The notes: generated from the sequence alone by a model not told the origin. Shown: positions 9,551-19,523, numbered from the stretch's first letter. The stretch is DNA of 64,000 bases from Symsagittifera roscoffensis (GCF_963678635.1 NC_087071.1:18599613-18663612); one strand, 5' to 3'. Translations and numbers: made by a program.

Positions 9551-10177
9551 TCATCCATGTAGAGGGAGCAATAGACTCAACATGGATACCAGCGTGCGAT
9601 TTTGCCTCTCGACTAGGCCGTTCGCTTGCGGGTGAAAAGTGGTGGAGTGAGCCTGTGCTACCTGCGACCTTTTCATTAAATCCTTCGTGAGATCACCCAC
9701 GAATGCTTTGCCATTGTCCGATTGGAATGTGATGGGGCAGCCGTGCCTCGCTATCCACACATTTATCAAGTGATCGCATGTTTCTTCCGCTGATGCTGTC
9801 ATGCAGGGTTCTGCCTCTGCATACTTCGTAAAATGATCAATCATTACTAGCACCTGATTGTAGCCCGTGGCTGTCATGCATAACTTCTGGTGATCAATCT
9901 GCACTACTTCATTGAATCCCGATGATTCTATTGACTGCAGAGGGAATGTTAGTTTCCTGGGGTCTTTCGCCTGTTGACACGACAAGCATGCAGAGATCCA
10001 CTTTTCACAAGCTTTCTTCAAACCAGGCCATTCGAATCGTTTCTGTGTCCTGTTGTACACTTTGTCCACTCCTTGATGGCTCATCTGGTCATGTGAACTA
10101 AAGAGCAATTCAGTCTGGTATAACTGTGGTAACACTATCGAATTATATTTGTAAAGGACCTTGTCCGCATCTTTATT
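9551..10177 (-). pseudogene. pol: Integrase zinc-binding and catalytic core
   Basis: The open stretch from 10135 is preceded in frame by about 14 more codons. The H2C2 zinc-binding motif is His15, His20, Cys50, Cys53 (SHDQMSH and CLSC). The catalytic triad is Asp81 (QIDH), Asp140 (QSDNG) and Glu176 (GLVERQN), with 35 residues between the last two, giving a canonical DD35E integrase that would insert the cDNA into host DNA. All metal-binding and catalytic residues are present, unlike the RNase H. Upstream the frame is cut by a TAA at 10178-10180; downstream it breaks at 9551. Neighbours on both sides are pol pieces in other frames. Confidence 0.85.
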
Positions 10178-10226
10178 TTACTGGCTACGATCCAGTCTTT
10201 TTTCAGGTAAAACAAACCTTTTCTTT

Positions 10227-10682
10227 TCAGCAGTAGAGCTGCTTCAAGATCTTATAGCTGTCTTCTTCCAAATATCCTTTGTCAGGTGATCCATTCTCGA
10301 TGCATTTTTTCAGATTGCTCGTCATTCTGTCTTTTAGTTGAGCCCTTAGGAGGTCCAACAGCCGGTATCTGGCCTTCAGACACGTCTTTATCACGTTTAA
10401 TTGCCCGCTCATTATCTCCGGAGCATGGGCATTGTCCATCAACTTGGGCATTGTCCATATCTTCTTCAAAGGCGTTGCTTCCTGCACAGATGGCTCCAGA
10501 TTGGTTCGGACGACCGTACCATGGGGCAGTAATCTGGTTGGGCGTTTCGAAACTGCTATCAGCTCGAGCTCATCAGCGGCATTATCCACCACAGTGGCCT
10601 CCTCATCGGAGGTGTACCTGTCTCTGTCCGGATCCTGATGCATTTCTCTGTCCAGCCCGCGCTGTTTCCAGTCCACCAACAA
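10227..10682 (-). pseudogene. pol: Pol linker between RNase H and integrase, unknown
   Basis: A 151-codon open stretch on the minus strand is acidic at first and then basic and helical. It contains no domain I recognise. It sits where Gypsy pols have a tether of variable length between RNase H and the integrase zinc finger, but together with the end of the previous piece it is unusually long. The frame differs from the integrase frame by one base, so a frameshift lies between about 10180 and 10227. A second lies between 10683 and about 10850, where the 42-bp repeat has one irregular spacing. Confidence 0.5.
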
Positions 10683-10820
10683 GGAATGAATCGCAATCTC
10701 CTATACATCAGAATTGGAAGTAGTCTCAGATGTGTTGTGCCAGGACTGAGGCCTCGAGTCATCACTTGAGCCGAATGATTTCACACCATCATGTTCCACT
10801 CTGTCTATGATGTTTCTCGA

Positions 10821-10957
10821 CTCCCCGGACAAACTCTGTCCCTTGGTCACTTTAAAAGCGACTCCCCGGACAATATTCTATCCATAGGTGGTCTCATCAA
10901 CCTCTCCCCGGACAAGTCGTCCTGCACAGGCCCGAGAGTGCCCGACTCCCCGGATAT
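10821..10957. repeat. 42-bp degenerate tandem repeat in the pol linker, four copies
   Basis: CTCCCCGGACAA starts at 10821, 10862 and 10904, and the variant CTCCCCGGATAT at 10946. Spacings are 41, 42 and 42 bp. On the minus strand each copy encodes SGES or SGER in a 14-codon period. The 41-bp spacing coincides with the end of the open frame at 10847. Confidence 0.85.
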
Positions 10958-11890
10958 TGTTTCGTCACCGGAAGAGCAATCTGAGCTCGGCTCGTACTCT
11001 TCTTTTGCATCCGTGAAATGTACTTTTCTCGTGGAGCTGGATTTCGACTTGACCCTGACTTCTTCAGTGACTTGAACCGATTTCCCACGTTCTGTGAACG
11101 AAGTCCTCAACAAGACATCCTTCGGCATTGAGGTCACCAGCTGGTTCACTATCGACCGGCAATCCCGTTCCACATCGCGACCGCGAATGATCACTGGCCT
11201 TTTCTTCGTTTTCTCAGTGACGGTCAATCGCTGCATGGTTTCCATCCACTCAGGATCATGGCTCTCGACTTCTCTATCCAGCAAGTCACGAAGCTTCCCC
11301 ATGACGTCCGGCGCCACATTCACTGGCCTATTTAGCAGAGCTATGCAGTTCATACCCAACCTGGTGAGCTCCTGCTGTAGCAGATTGGATCGGACTAGCA
11401 GATCCAGCGGAACGGATTCACCCCTGGCTAAAACCTTTTTCTCAGCGGCCATTTCCACTGGAAGTTCAGGGTGTCCTGGTATAGGGTGCCCTGACTTATC
11501 CAGCCACCTAGTGAGTGGCAGTTTGTTGTAGGTCTCCTTGTCTAGGAAAGAAAACTCGTATTTGATCTCCGCTTGGTTAGCCTGCTTCTCATCGAGGCGC
11601 TCATAGAATTCTGTCTTCTTACTGAGGCTATCAGCATTCTGATGCTTGTCACTGGTACGGTGCTCTATGATCATGTGGTATCCATCCAAGCGCACGATCC
11701 AACGACCAATATAAATTTGGTCCATCGAATAGGTTTTCAGCCAGGCAAGGTCACAATTATCCACACGCAACTTGAAGGGAGCACTCCCCAAGTAGGCCCT
11801 GTATTTTTCCACAAAAGTGATCACTGCGAACATTTCCGCTTTTGGTGCGCCATACTTCATCTCGGTATCGCTCAAGACCTTCCATAGGCT
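10847..11890 (-). pseudogene. pol: RNase H (C-terminal two thirds) and tether
   Basis: The frame is formally open from 12025, but its first 45 codons are a shadow; the protein-like part begins near 11890, where the RT/RNase H frame stops. RNase H motifs follow: Glu in PKAEMFAV, Asp in LRVDN, and the HxxAD motif in DKHQNADSLSK. The expected first Asp is in the previous piece, where it is replaced. After RNase H come about 230 residues of linker, hydrophilic and ending in the SGES repeats, of unknown function. The end at 10847 matches a one-base loss in the repeat. Confidence 0.75.
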
Positions 11891-12303
11891 ATTGGACGGA
11901 GAACCGTTCTCCCGTTCCACTCTTGCTCCTGGTGAAGTATGCTTGATATTGCAACCACTGATGCACCCGTGTCCAACACAAACATCCCCTTCTCTGTTGG
12001 AATGCCGAGGACTGGTGCCTCGCAAAGTTCACGTTTAATGTTTTCAAATGAAACTTGTGCCTCATCAGTCCAAGTGAACTTTTTGCCTTTATTTCTCATC
12101 AACTGTTGCATGGGGTTTATCTTGTCGGCGTATCCCTTGACGAACTCCCGATAATAGTTGGCAAACCCCAAAAAGCTCATCAGTTGCGTATCTGTCTTGG
12201 GTGCCTTCCAGATCAAAACCGCTTCGACCGCTTCGGGATCTGGTCTCACTCCATGCTTATCCACCAGGCGGCCTAGATACTTTATGGAGTCTCTGAGGAT
12301 TTC
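11872..12303 (-). pseudogene. pol: Reverse transcriptase thumb and start of RNase H
   Basis: This segment is in the same frame as the RT palm, separated by an in-frame TGA at 12304-12306. It contains FLGFANYYREF (31-41 counted from 12264), the conserved start of the thumb/connection region of Gypsy RTs. It continues into RNase H with FVLDTGASVVAIS. In related enzymes the motif is TDAS, whose Asp is the first catalytic metal ligand; here the codon at 11965-11967 is GGT, glycine. The frame ends at 11872, but protein homology moves to another frame near 11890. RT activity is impossible as it stands because of the stop and the frameshift. Confidence 0.8.
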
Positions 12304-12696
12304 TCACTTCGAGGGTTTACACTTCAATCCCGCCTGCTTCATGCAAGTAAACACCTCATCCAACCTCTCTATATGATCCTCTAGGGTTGGCGTTGCGATC
12401 ACGACATCATCGACGTAACACATTATGAGATTCCCGTATTTCTTTGTCACACTCGTGAGTGCCTGGGCTATCATTCGCTGGAATGTGGCCGGCGCGTTGC
12501 ATAACCCGAATGGCATCCTCTTCCACTGGCACAATCCCAGCTCGCACGCGAAGCCCGTCTTTTCACGATCTTGCTTTCGGAGTGGCACCTGCCAGAACGC
12601 CGAGCCCAAATCTAACGTCATGAAGAACTTCGCGTCCCCCAGCTTTGATAGGCTCTCATCGATGCGGAGAATCGGGTATGCGTCCTTTATAGTCAC
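12304..12696 (-). pseudogene. pol: Reverse transcriptase palm
   Basis: A 130-codon open piece has clear RT signatures: LDLGSAFWQVPL (28-39, first catalytic Asp29), MPFGLCNAPATFQ (61-73), and MCYVDDVVIATPTLEDH (92-108) with the catalytic pair Asp96-Asp97. Both the FGLCNAP and the YVDD forms are typical of Ty3/Gypsy RTs. This domain copies the element's RNA into DNA. The catalytic residues are preserved although the polyprotein is broken on both sides: a TGA at 12304-12306 downstream, and a loss of frame upstream of 12696 in the fingers region. Confidence 0.9.
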
Positions 12697-12954
12697 TGAC
12701 TGCGTTCAGATAACGGAAATCACAACAAAACCTGAGTTGCCCCCTTTGTTTTTAGCCATGACCACGCCACAAGCCCACGGGGACTTCGACGGCTCGATCA
12801 TGTCGTACTCCATTAACATCTCGATCTCCTTCCTGCACGCTTCCGACTTATGACTTGTGAGGTACCGAGCCCTCTTCTATCTCAATTTCGTGTTCTACAA
12901 AATTACAGCAACCTATATTGGCCTTATATTTCGAAAAAACGTCTGCGTTCCGAC
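12697..12954 (-). pseudogene. pol: Reverse transcriptase fingers, broken
   Basis: No frame is open throughout, but translation in pieces gives protein-like stretches that fit the N-terminal RT region: an acidic linker, then GQLRFCCDFRYLN near 12720-12760, which matches the R-x-x-x-D-Y/F-R-x-L-N motif of Gypsy RTs. At least two stops and two frame changes lie in about 260 bp. The frames of the flanking pieces agree (13143-12955 and 12696-12304), so the indels here compensate overall. Confidence 0.65.
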
Positions 12955-13143
12955 TTAGCACGCACTGAGCGATTCTAGTTCCTTGTCTGAAATTTTACCC
13001 TTCAAATGTTCTATCTCAGGTAGGACCGGTTTATTCGCTGCTAATTCTGTTTCTGCTGTCGGTCTCTCCGGAAAATTCGAACAACTAGACAACACATCAT
13101 CTGTTTCCGACTTCATTGAAAACAATTTTCTAGAAGATTTCAA
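12955..13143 (-). pseudogene. pol: Linker between protease and reverse transcriptase
   Basis: Sixty-two codons are open on the minus strand in exactly the frame of the protease, from which the piece is separated by a TAA at 13171-13173 and a few codons. The peptide is hydrophilic, rich in Ser, Glu and Lys, and ends with an acidic helix before the RT. No motif is present. The next piece follows in another frame. Confidence 0.6.
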
Positions 13144-13170
13144 TTCATTTACTCCCTTCAGTATACATTC

Positions 13171-14298
13171 TTAGTTCTTATGCAAGGGACATTTAGTTAT
13201 AACAATCTTTTTCAAGTTCTCCACACTCTGAAAGTCTGTGTTCAGAGCCAATGCGTGGCCAAGTTTCTTTCCCCTCTGTATTGTCACTGTTGTTGCTTCT
13301 GTGCTCAACATCACACTCACACACAGTCCGCTCTGAGCGAATGAGAAACTTCTTCCTAAAATAGCCGAGCTCTTACTGTTTGGGTTTTGTACCACACACA
13401 CCTGTCTGTCATTACTGAGTTCATTTAGATTCCTCATCCTAAACGTCGCTACCACGGCTTGGTTTGGTTTCAATCTCACTTTTCGATCCAGAAAAATCGC
13501 TACCTTAGCCTGGTTAATTAAGATCTTATTAAGAGGTTTCTTTTCATACTTCCTCTCTGGATCTTTGATCCTGATCAACCCGTCATTGAGGTCGATCGTG
13601 ACATCAATCTTGCGTACGAAGTCCCTTCCCAGGATGAATTGATCGGATTTGTCCAAGTTTTCCACCACCAGGTAGCTCATCCAAATGTGTCTTCCTCCAA
13701 GCTGCAGTGATATGATCGGGGTCCTTCCTGTCACATAGAATGCTCCCTGATTGGCAGCTGCCAGTCTGATGTTTGCCGGTATCAGATGCGACCTGTCAAA
13801 ACCCATGTCAGTCCAGGTTTTGACCGGCATGACACTGACCACTGCACCCGTGTCCAACAGTCCTTTCACTGAAAGTTGTCTGCCCTGCACATCTAGCACA
13901 TGTGCTGCCAGATGGGCTTCGCAACCTATGTGGACCGCATCCTGTCCAATTCGTCGCACCTTCAGCTCTTCTTGGCCAATGTATACTCCGCCTGCCTGAT
14001 CACTCGCATCAGTTACGTGAGCTTTTGTGTAGATATTGATGCCGTCCACATTCATCAGAATCGGATATGGGCCATGGACCTCAATGTAATGTCCATCCAC
14101 TCTCATCAGCCTCGACCCTTCTGTCGTGAGCAATGCTCGCACTGCCCTGGAGTCCAGCTTGGGATCCTTCTCCCTCAGGTAGTCTGCATAAATGTCCAGG
14201 TGGAACAGCGTACTCTCGGACGGTTCACTCAAGTTCTTGATCACCTGGTGTCCTGCGACTGAGATAATGGACATTATCTTCGTCACTTCTTTCGTCAT
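13171..14298 (-). pseudogene. pol: Retropepsin-type aspartic protease region
   Basis: The frame is open for 375 codons from an ATG at 14298 to a TAA at 13171. LLDTGAVVSVMP (147-158) is the active-site Asp-Thr-Gly of retroviral-type aspartic proteases, and the motif FILGRDFV (221-228) is the hydrophobic-Gly-Arg element found towards the end of that fold. The enzyme would cleave Gag and Pol. There are about 120 extra residues before the protease core and about 145 after it, more than a minimal retropepsin needs. The frame is the same as that of the Gag zinc-knuckle piece upstream, with two stops in between. This is among the best-preserved parts of the element. Confidence 0.85.
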
Positions 14299-14433
14299 GC
14301 CGAAAGTTCTACCCGATATGACGTTTAGCTTTAAACCCTACTTTCTGGGTTTCTGTGTTTTCTCTTTCGTTGTTTTACTCAAAATGTCAAATTTTTCCCA
14401 AAGATCTGTGCTCTCCAGTTCCGACCTTACCCA
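14299..14433 (-). other. Gag-protease junction with two in-frame stops
   Basis: The nucleocapsid frame ends at TAA 14434-14436 (followed by TGG) and the protease frame begins at 14298 in the same phase. A second in-frame stop, TAG, is at 14338-14340. The sequence between reads as a short Lys- and Thr-rich peptide. No slippery heptamer was needed to join the frames; a stop-codon readthrough or re-initiation at 14298 would do. Confidence 0.6.
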
Positions 14434-15530
14434 TTATTCAACTTCTTTCGTGGCTAGCTCCTGTTGGACATTCTGCAACGCTGTCCTTGCTGCGAAACCA
14501 TAATCCACCTTGAGCGGGCCGGCCGACTCTGCCTCCAAGCTCGAGGCTACCACCTCGTCAGGCATGGTCTTAACCTTCTTAGTCGTAAAAGGGCTCGGCG
14601 TTGTCTCTTTTCTTCGAGGATCAGCCTCGTTCATCAGACGTGCTCGACTGGTTTTGACTTCCGAAAGCGCCTCTTCGTGGCGGGGATGTTTCGCATCCGC
14701 CACTGCATCCCAAAATTGAGTGCAGTCCGACTTGAAGTGTCCCTCCAAATTACAGAAGAAGCACTTCGGTCCATACTTCATAATGAGTCCTCTAACGTAC
14801 TCTTCGTGGTCCTCGTCGGTCGCATCAACGTCGTCGAGAAAGTGGCTCATCGCCTTCATGTTCTGTTTGTAAGCAGAACATGCGGAAACATGGTGGTCCA
14901 TCGAGCCACAATTCGCACAGGACCTCCTCTTATCCATGTAGTCGCGAGGTTTGTACCAACTGGAGTTCGCGACAGTGTTTGTTTCGCTGTAGTTGCCAAA
15001 ATTGCTGTAAGGGTTTTGCGCCCTTGGTTTTATGAGCAAGTACTCACGCGACTTCATACGCAAATCATCGGGCGTGAGTACCTGGTCAAGCGACAGGGTG
15101 AAGAGTGTGGCTAGCATTGTTTTTGACTCTTCACTCTTCACTCCATCCATGAACTTCGAGCCAATTGCTAAGTTGCGCACGGAAATTCTCTCATCGGGGT
15201 TGCTTCTCCTCCTAAGTAATTCAAGGTCATCCAAAAAGTTGTCTATGGAATCGTCATCTCTTTGACGCCTCTTCTCGAACTTCACCATAGCCTGATGCCC
15301 TTGTACTCCAGAGCCGAAACGATTCAGCAGGATGCCAAATATTTTGCGAGCACTGCCTCGTTCATTTGCCTTTTTTGTCATTACACAATTCAGGGCGAAA
15401 CCCTCCAGGTTGCTTGTCACTGCGCTGCAATCCTGTTTCTTTGAGAGATTTTCCTCTTCAAAGTGCGACTTCATAACTGCTATCCAAGTATCAATGCAGC
15501 CGTCTGACTCGTCTTTGACAGTCTTTCGAG
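14434..15530 (-). pseudogene. gag: Gag capsid/nucleocapsid part with two CCHC zinc knuckles
   Basis: The open frame counted from the ATG at 15474 has 346 codons and extends upstream in frame by about 18 codons. The first 150 residues are helical and charged, like a Gypsy capsid-type Gag domain. Two perfect CX2CX4HX4C knuckles follow: Cys186, Cys189, His194, Cys199 (CANCGSMDHHVSAC) and Cys238, Cys241, His246, Cys251 (CFFCNLEGHFKSDC). These bind the genomic RNA during packaging. The tail is basic and Ser/Thr-rich. The N-terminal Gag piece is in another frame, with the change near 15510-15540; the downstream stop is TAA 14434-14436. Confidence 0.85.
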
Positions 15531-17092
15531 CGCTTGGTGATGAATGTCTCGAGAGATCTATTCAGAGGGTCAAACATCGATGCATACATCGTTGTGTCCT
15601 GTGAGACCGTAGTCAGATATGGGACCGATCTGACCTGTGGCACAGAGGGCAATATTGTCTCGGGGGTGGCATCCGTCTCCGGCGGAACCGGGTTCGTCCA
15701 ACCTGGCCTCGTTGGGGCTGCCCTGGGCCGCTCTCTTTTCCCAGATTCGTAATTCGCTCTCGAATTTTGCTGGGCCCCGGCATAGTTGCCTGCTCCATCT
15801 CCATCATTCACCTGGCTTGAGCGCTCCCTTGGGTTGGAACGATCCTCCCGATCACTTCCGTTCAAGATCTTGTCAAGTTTTTGCATCATCAGGTCAGATT
15901 TGGCATCTAACCTTCTTTCCAGGATAGTAATCGTATGAGCATAGGTATTGTCGTGGTCGTTCAGTAATTGCTCGATCTCCCTTGTCATCCTAGCCTCTCT
16001 TTCCTCTGACTCCTTGTTTGCCGGTGCCAAGCTCTCCGCCAGGCATTGATCTGTGTTGCGAATCAATTGAGCCTGATCGATTCTCGCCTGCGACTTCACG
16101 TGTGTCAGTTCATCTCGCAAATGCTCTCCACTCCGGTGAGCTCTCTCGTCAACTTGATCTATTCTTTTAGTCATGTCCCGTCGCAGTTCATCCAGACCAG
16201 TCATTACGCCAGCAAACATGTCACTCATATCGCCAGCTGCCCCCAATGTCGGGGTTAGCCCCAAAAAAGATGAGGTCAACTGCGGCTGCAGCCTGGTACT
16301 TGATGACGCACCGCCATTTTGCTCGCCCATCGGCATCATCAACCTGTCGAACTTTGAGGACGCTCCCATCGTTATCCTATCAGACATGGGCCTGGTCGGC
16401 GAGGCGGACAACGCCTTCCTGCTCATGTCGTTCCTTGGGCAGGGCGTGAAGTTCACATCCGGGTGGGTTATCTCCGGATGGTCATAACTGGAGGATAGAC
16501 CTTCAGTTTGTAGTGACGCCATGCGCTCATCGTACAAAGACTTCCAGCTTTTCTTGGCCTTCGAACCCGTTTGTTCTTCACTTGGGCTTATACTCGACAT
16601 CATCGCGTTCTTGCTCTCCTTGGCCAGAGATGAGTGGGTATTGGCCGGATGTGAAAGCTCTTTTCTCCAGTTATGACTCCTAGTCTCCGATTTGAACATT
16701 CCCCTGAACAACACTTCCTCTCGCGGCTCGACCTCGGAACGCTCCGAGGCCTCCTCCGTCCTCTCGACTTCCGCCCGTCCGAGGTCCTCGCTCGGCTCAA
16801 AGTCGGGTCGAATAAGCATTCGTTCCCCTTCGTCAAAGGGGTCCACAAGCGCTTCGCTCGCCAGTCCGGCCTCGGCGCTTCGCCCTTGATCACCATCGAG
16901 GTTCTTCTCGCTTCTTAGTTTCATTTCGCTCACTGAAAGATCAGCTTGACCTTTAGACGATTCGTCGTCAGCAAAAACGTCTGAAACGCTGCTAAACGAA
17001 GATTGGCTACGCCTAGTTTTAAACTTTCGCGTGCTTCCCTTGCTCAGCCTGGGAATCTTAGTATTCAATCCTAGCGAGTCTCTACGCTGCAT
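15491..17092 (-). pseudogene. gag: Gag N-terminal part, low-complexity and coiled coil
   Basis: The frame is open from 17149, but the first ATG that gives typical Gag composition is at 17092-17090, so that start is preferred; the 19 codons before it are aromatic-rich and look like leader sequence. The first 250 residues are hydrophilic, Ser/Glu/Arg-rich and probably disordered. From about 16230 to 15860 there is a long helix with a coiled-coil pattern. A Pro/Arg-rich region follows. The last few codons after about 15530 are out of frame, since the Gag reading moves to the next piece there. Over 500 residues before the capsid-like region is long for a Gypsy Gag. Confidence 0.75.
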
Positions 17093-17149
17093 ACTTTGTA
17101 ATAAATAACAGTATTCGTACAATTTAATGGCTATGTACACGTACCGCAA

Positions 17150-17524
17150 ATAAGTCTAAGTTAATTTACTTAACGCTGCCTACTCGATTTTGTCGGTATC
17201 AAAAATGTCTCTTAGATTTCTCGATGATAATATTAGTGAATCAGCTAATGTTATACACAGGGCATACTCAGTTTTGATATAATGCTAAATCATCCCCGCT
17301 GTATAGTATAACAGTATCACAAAAATTTCACAAGATATAGTCAATACACAAAACACAATTGATAATCAGATAAGAATTTCTTACAGGTGACAGCGACCTT
17401 TCGTCAGTATTAATTTACCGCCAAACCCTTTAAAAACCACTGCTTTGTTCATTTCAAACAATTTTTTGTAAAAAAGCAGTGATGATTCAGAAACAGATCA
17501 ATAAAACTTAGTTTTGATGAAAAT
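17150..17524. other. AT-rich leader upstream of gag, non-coding
   Basis: No plausible frame lies here. It should contain the 5' untranslated region and possibly the inner end of an LTR. I looked for a tRNA-complementary primer-binding site and for matches to the sequence at 7316-7762 and found nothing convincing. Confidence 0.5.
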
Positions 17525-17859
17525 GACTTCCCTCAATCGGAACGCTCCGAAAGAACGAAGCCCAGGACACAGTCTTCTCAAGTGAGTGTGTATTTGCCTA
17601 ATACACCCACAGAGGTCTTCTTTTAGTTGTCCGGCGATTGCTCGAGCTGTCCTTCTAAGTAGCTTAAGGCAACCTCGATGGAAAAATTTCTAAAGTCTAT
17701 GAAAAAGCTCCCCCACACGCGGAACGCTCCAAGTGCACGAGAGCAGGGAACAACTTTTCTTCTCAAGTGAGTGTGTATCTGCCAAAAACATTCAACGAGG
17801 TCTTCTTTTATGTGTTCCCGGATTGCTCGAGCTTTCCTATTAAGTAGCTCAATGCAACC
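17525..17859. repeat. Imperfect tandem duplication of about 185 bp upstream of gag
   Basis: Unit 1 (about 17525-17674) and unit 2 (about 17707-17859) share CGGAACGCTCC (17538 and 17720), CTCAAGTGAGTGTGTAT (offset 185), GAGGTCTTCTTTTA, and ATTGCTCGAGCT followed by AAGTAGCT. Identity is moderate, with small indels. It could be a duplicated promoter or enhancer of the element, or part of an LTR; neither is shown. Confidence 0.8.
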
Positions 17860-18078
17860 ACACAACCAAAATCACAACCAAAATCACAACCAAAAAAAAT
17901 TTTGTTCGGGTACCTCTAACAGACCCGATCTAGAAACCAAAGTTGATCACGAATCTCCGGATAAAATGGGCTCATGTGGTCTTAATATGCACGCCCGTTG
18001 ATAGTTGACCTTTTATTCCGACTCTAAATGGATATTCTAGTTGCTCAAATTGCCCCAGAAGACACATAAGTTTTAAAT
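17860..18078. other. Spacer with three CAACCAAAATCA-type words
   Basis: ACAACCAAAATC is repeated about three times at 17863-17892 and followed by an A-run. Nothing coding is seen in the rest. Confidence 0.5.
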
Positions 18079-18460
18079 AGGGAGGGTTGCTAAGAAGCTT
18101 AAGTCACTCCGTAGGGTTACTCCAGAGGGTTATTAAGACACTTAGCTTACCTCGGAGGGTTACTTCGGAGGGTACCTTAATCACCCAAGTTACTTCGGAG
18201 GGTCCCCCTAAACTCACTAAGGAGGGTCAATAAGAGGCTTAATACGCTCCGGAGGGTTACTTTGAAGGGTTCCTTCAAAATTTCAAATTCTTTGAATATC
18301 ACTTGTAAGGGTCTCCTACTAGTCTCAGAAGGTGTCAACACAAGCTAAATTCTCCGTGGGGGTTGCTCTAATTTCTTCGGAGGGTCTCGTGAAAAATTTC
18401 CACTACGGAGGGTTGCTAAGGAGCTTAGCTGACTCCGGAGGGTTACTTCGGAGGGTTCCC
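18079..18460. repeat. Cluster of GGAGGGT motifs
   Basis: About a dozen copies of (C)GGAGGGT or close variants lie in 380 bp. TTACTTCGGAGGGT is exact at 18160-18173, 18190-18203 and 18443-18456. A longer unit that starts GGAGGGTTGCTAAG at 18081 recurs near 18406. Isolated copies continue to about 21035 on both strands, for example near 18597, 18953, 19712, 20092, 20161 and 20778. Confidence 0.85.
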
Positions 18461-19510
18461 CAAAAATCAAGAAAAAGGGTTATTTTACCGCGATGAAGCC
18501 TGCAATTGCGGTGTAACTGACTTAAAACTAGGTTGGTTGACACGGTCAACCTTCCCAGTAGGATAAAAAGGTGATCTTATAAAATTTTCTGCCGCTCGGA
18601 GGGTTCCCTGAAATTTGGACCCTCCGAACCAAAAAATTCTAAAAAAAAATTTCTTTTCCGAGTTTATCAATCCAAAAATGGTTGCGGTCCGGAAAATTGG
18701 TCAAAAACGTCGAAATATGGTACCAAAATTATCCCGATCAGTTAGCTAGTCTTTGAGAAATCACCAAAAACGCGTTTGTCAAAATGGCCTTTTTTCACCA
18801 CCTATATAGGATCTGAAAGACTTCTTCCGCAATTCTTATTGAAAGTGCCTAAAAATAATTGAAACGAGCGTTGTAGCCTCGTACGGCACTGGAACAATTG
18901 GTTTGGAGACAAAAATTTGGCCAATAACTATCAAATTTGGACCCTCCGATCCCTTCCTTTTCCAATCTCTAAGTCGTTAGCTCTATCCACGGAGCTAATC
19001 GAAGGGTTACTCAAAAAATTCTCTGGTAACCGAGCACATTATGCCAGCACGCTCCTAACGCAAAAAGTTTTATTGCTCTAACTCTAAAAACTCAAAAGCT
19101 CGATCCCCAAAACAAATTGACAAAATTCGGGAAATAATCAAAATTTTGATCAAAAAAGTTTTTTCTAACTTCTACTGAGTTCTTTTTCAAGCGGTTTCTT
19201 TAGTCAGGGTGATCGAACTACATGGAAACTCTGCAAGTCCCTATATAAAAGCTTTTTGCTGTTCGGAAAAGCTCGGAGATCCAAAATTTTGTGGGTCTGC
19301 AGTTTGGTCGAAAATCAGTTTATTTTTGATAAAATTGGGTATTTTCCAGGTCTAAATAGGAGATAAGTAATATATAGTAAGGACAATTATCTATTAGTAG
19401 TCGTTAATGAATATTACAATACCCTCCTTTGCACCAAAATACCCGAATAAAAACCCTTAACCCGGAAATTCGTGATCGATGATGGGTACAATCGGACCGC
19501 GCCAATCGTG
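18461..19510. other. Non-coding spacer
   Basis: AT-rich sequence with scattered GGAGGGT or ACCCTCC words. Short frames exist (for example minus 18670-18485) but have no protein character. No RNA gene or mobile element is recognised. Confidence 0.5.
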
Positions 19511-19523
19511 CCCCCCCCCCCCC
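19511..19523. repeat. Poly-C tract of 13
   Basis: An uninterrupted run of 13 C follows AATCGTG and precedes ACCTCTT. This length is prone to slippage and to sequencing error. Confidence 0.95.

Larger units (their letters stand above)
1..17149 (-). mobile_element. Degenerate Ty3/Gypsy-type retroelement with a long third reading frame, left end outside window
   Basis: The minus strand carries, in order, Gag with two CCHC knuckles, an aspartic protease with a DTG motif, reverse transcriptase with YVDD, RNase H, and an integrase with H2C2 and DD35E. Protease, RT, RNase H, then integrase is the order of Ty3/Gypsy (Metaviridae-like) elements. A further long frame follows integrase on the same strand. 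That it belongs to the same element is inferred from strand, spacing and a similar state of decay. Many nonsense and frameshift changes break every part, so this is an old copy. I found no LTR pair, PBS, polypurine tract or target-site duplication. The right boundary is given at the upstream limit of the gag frame and could lie further right, within 17150-18060. Confidence 0.85.

Noticed and set aside
14434-14436. Programmed frameshift between Gag and protease
   Set aside because: The two frames are already in the same phase, so no shift is needed; the break is by stop codons.
7316-17524. LTR pair at 7316-7762 and 17150-17524
   Set aside because: Both are AT-rich and non-coding, but I found no shared words longer than expected by chance.
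18485-18670. Minus-strand ORF of 61 codons in the spacer
   Set aside because: Its length is expected by chance and it overlaps the GGAGGGT-containing sequence.
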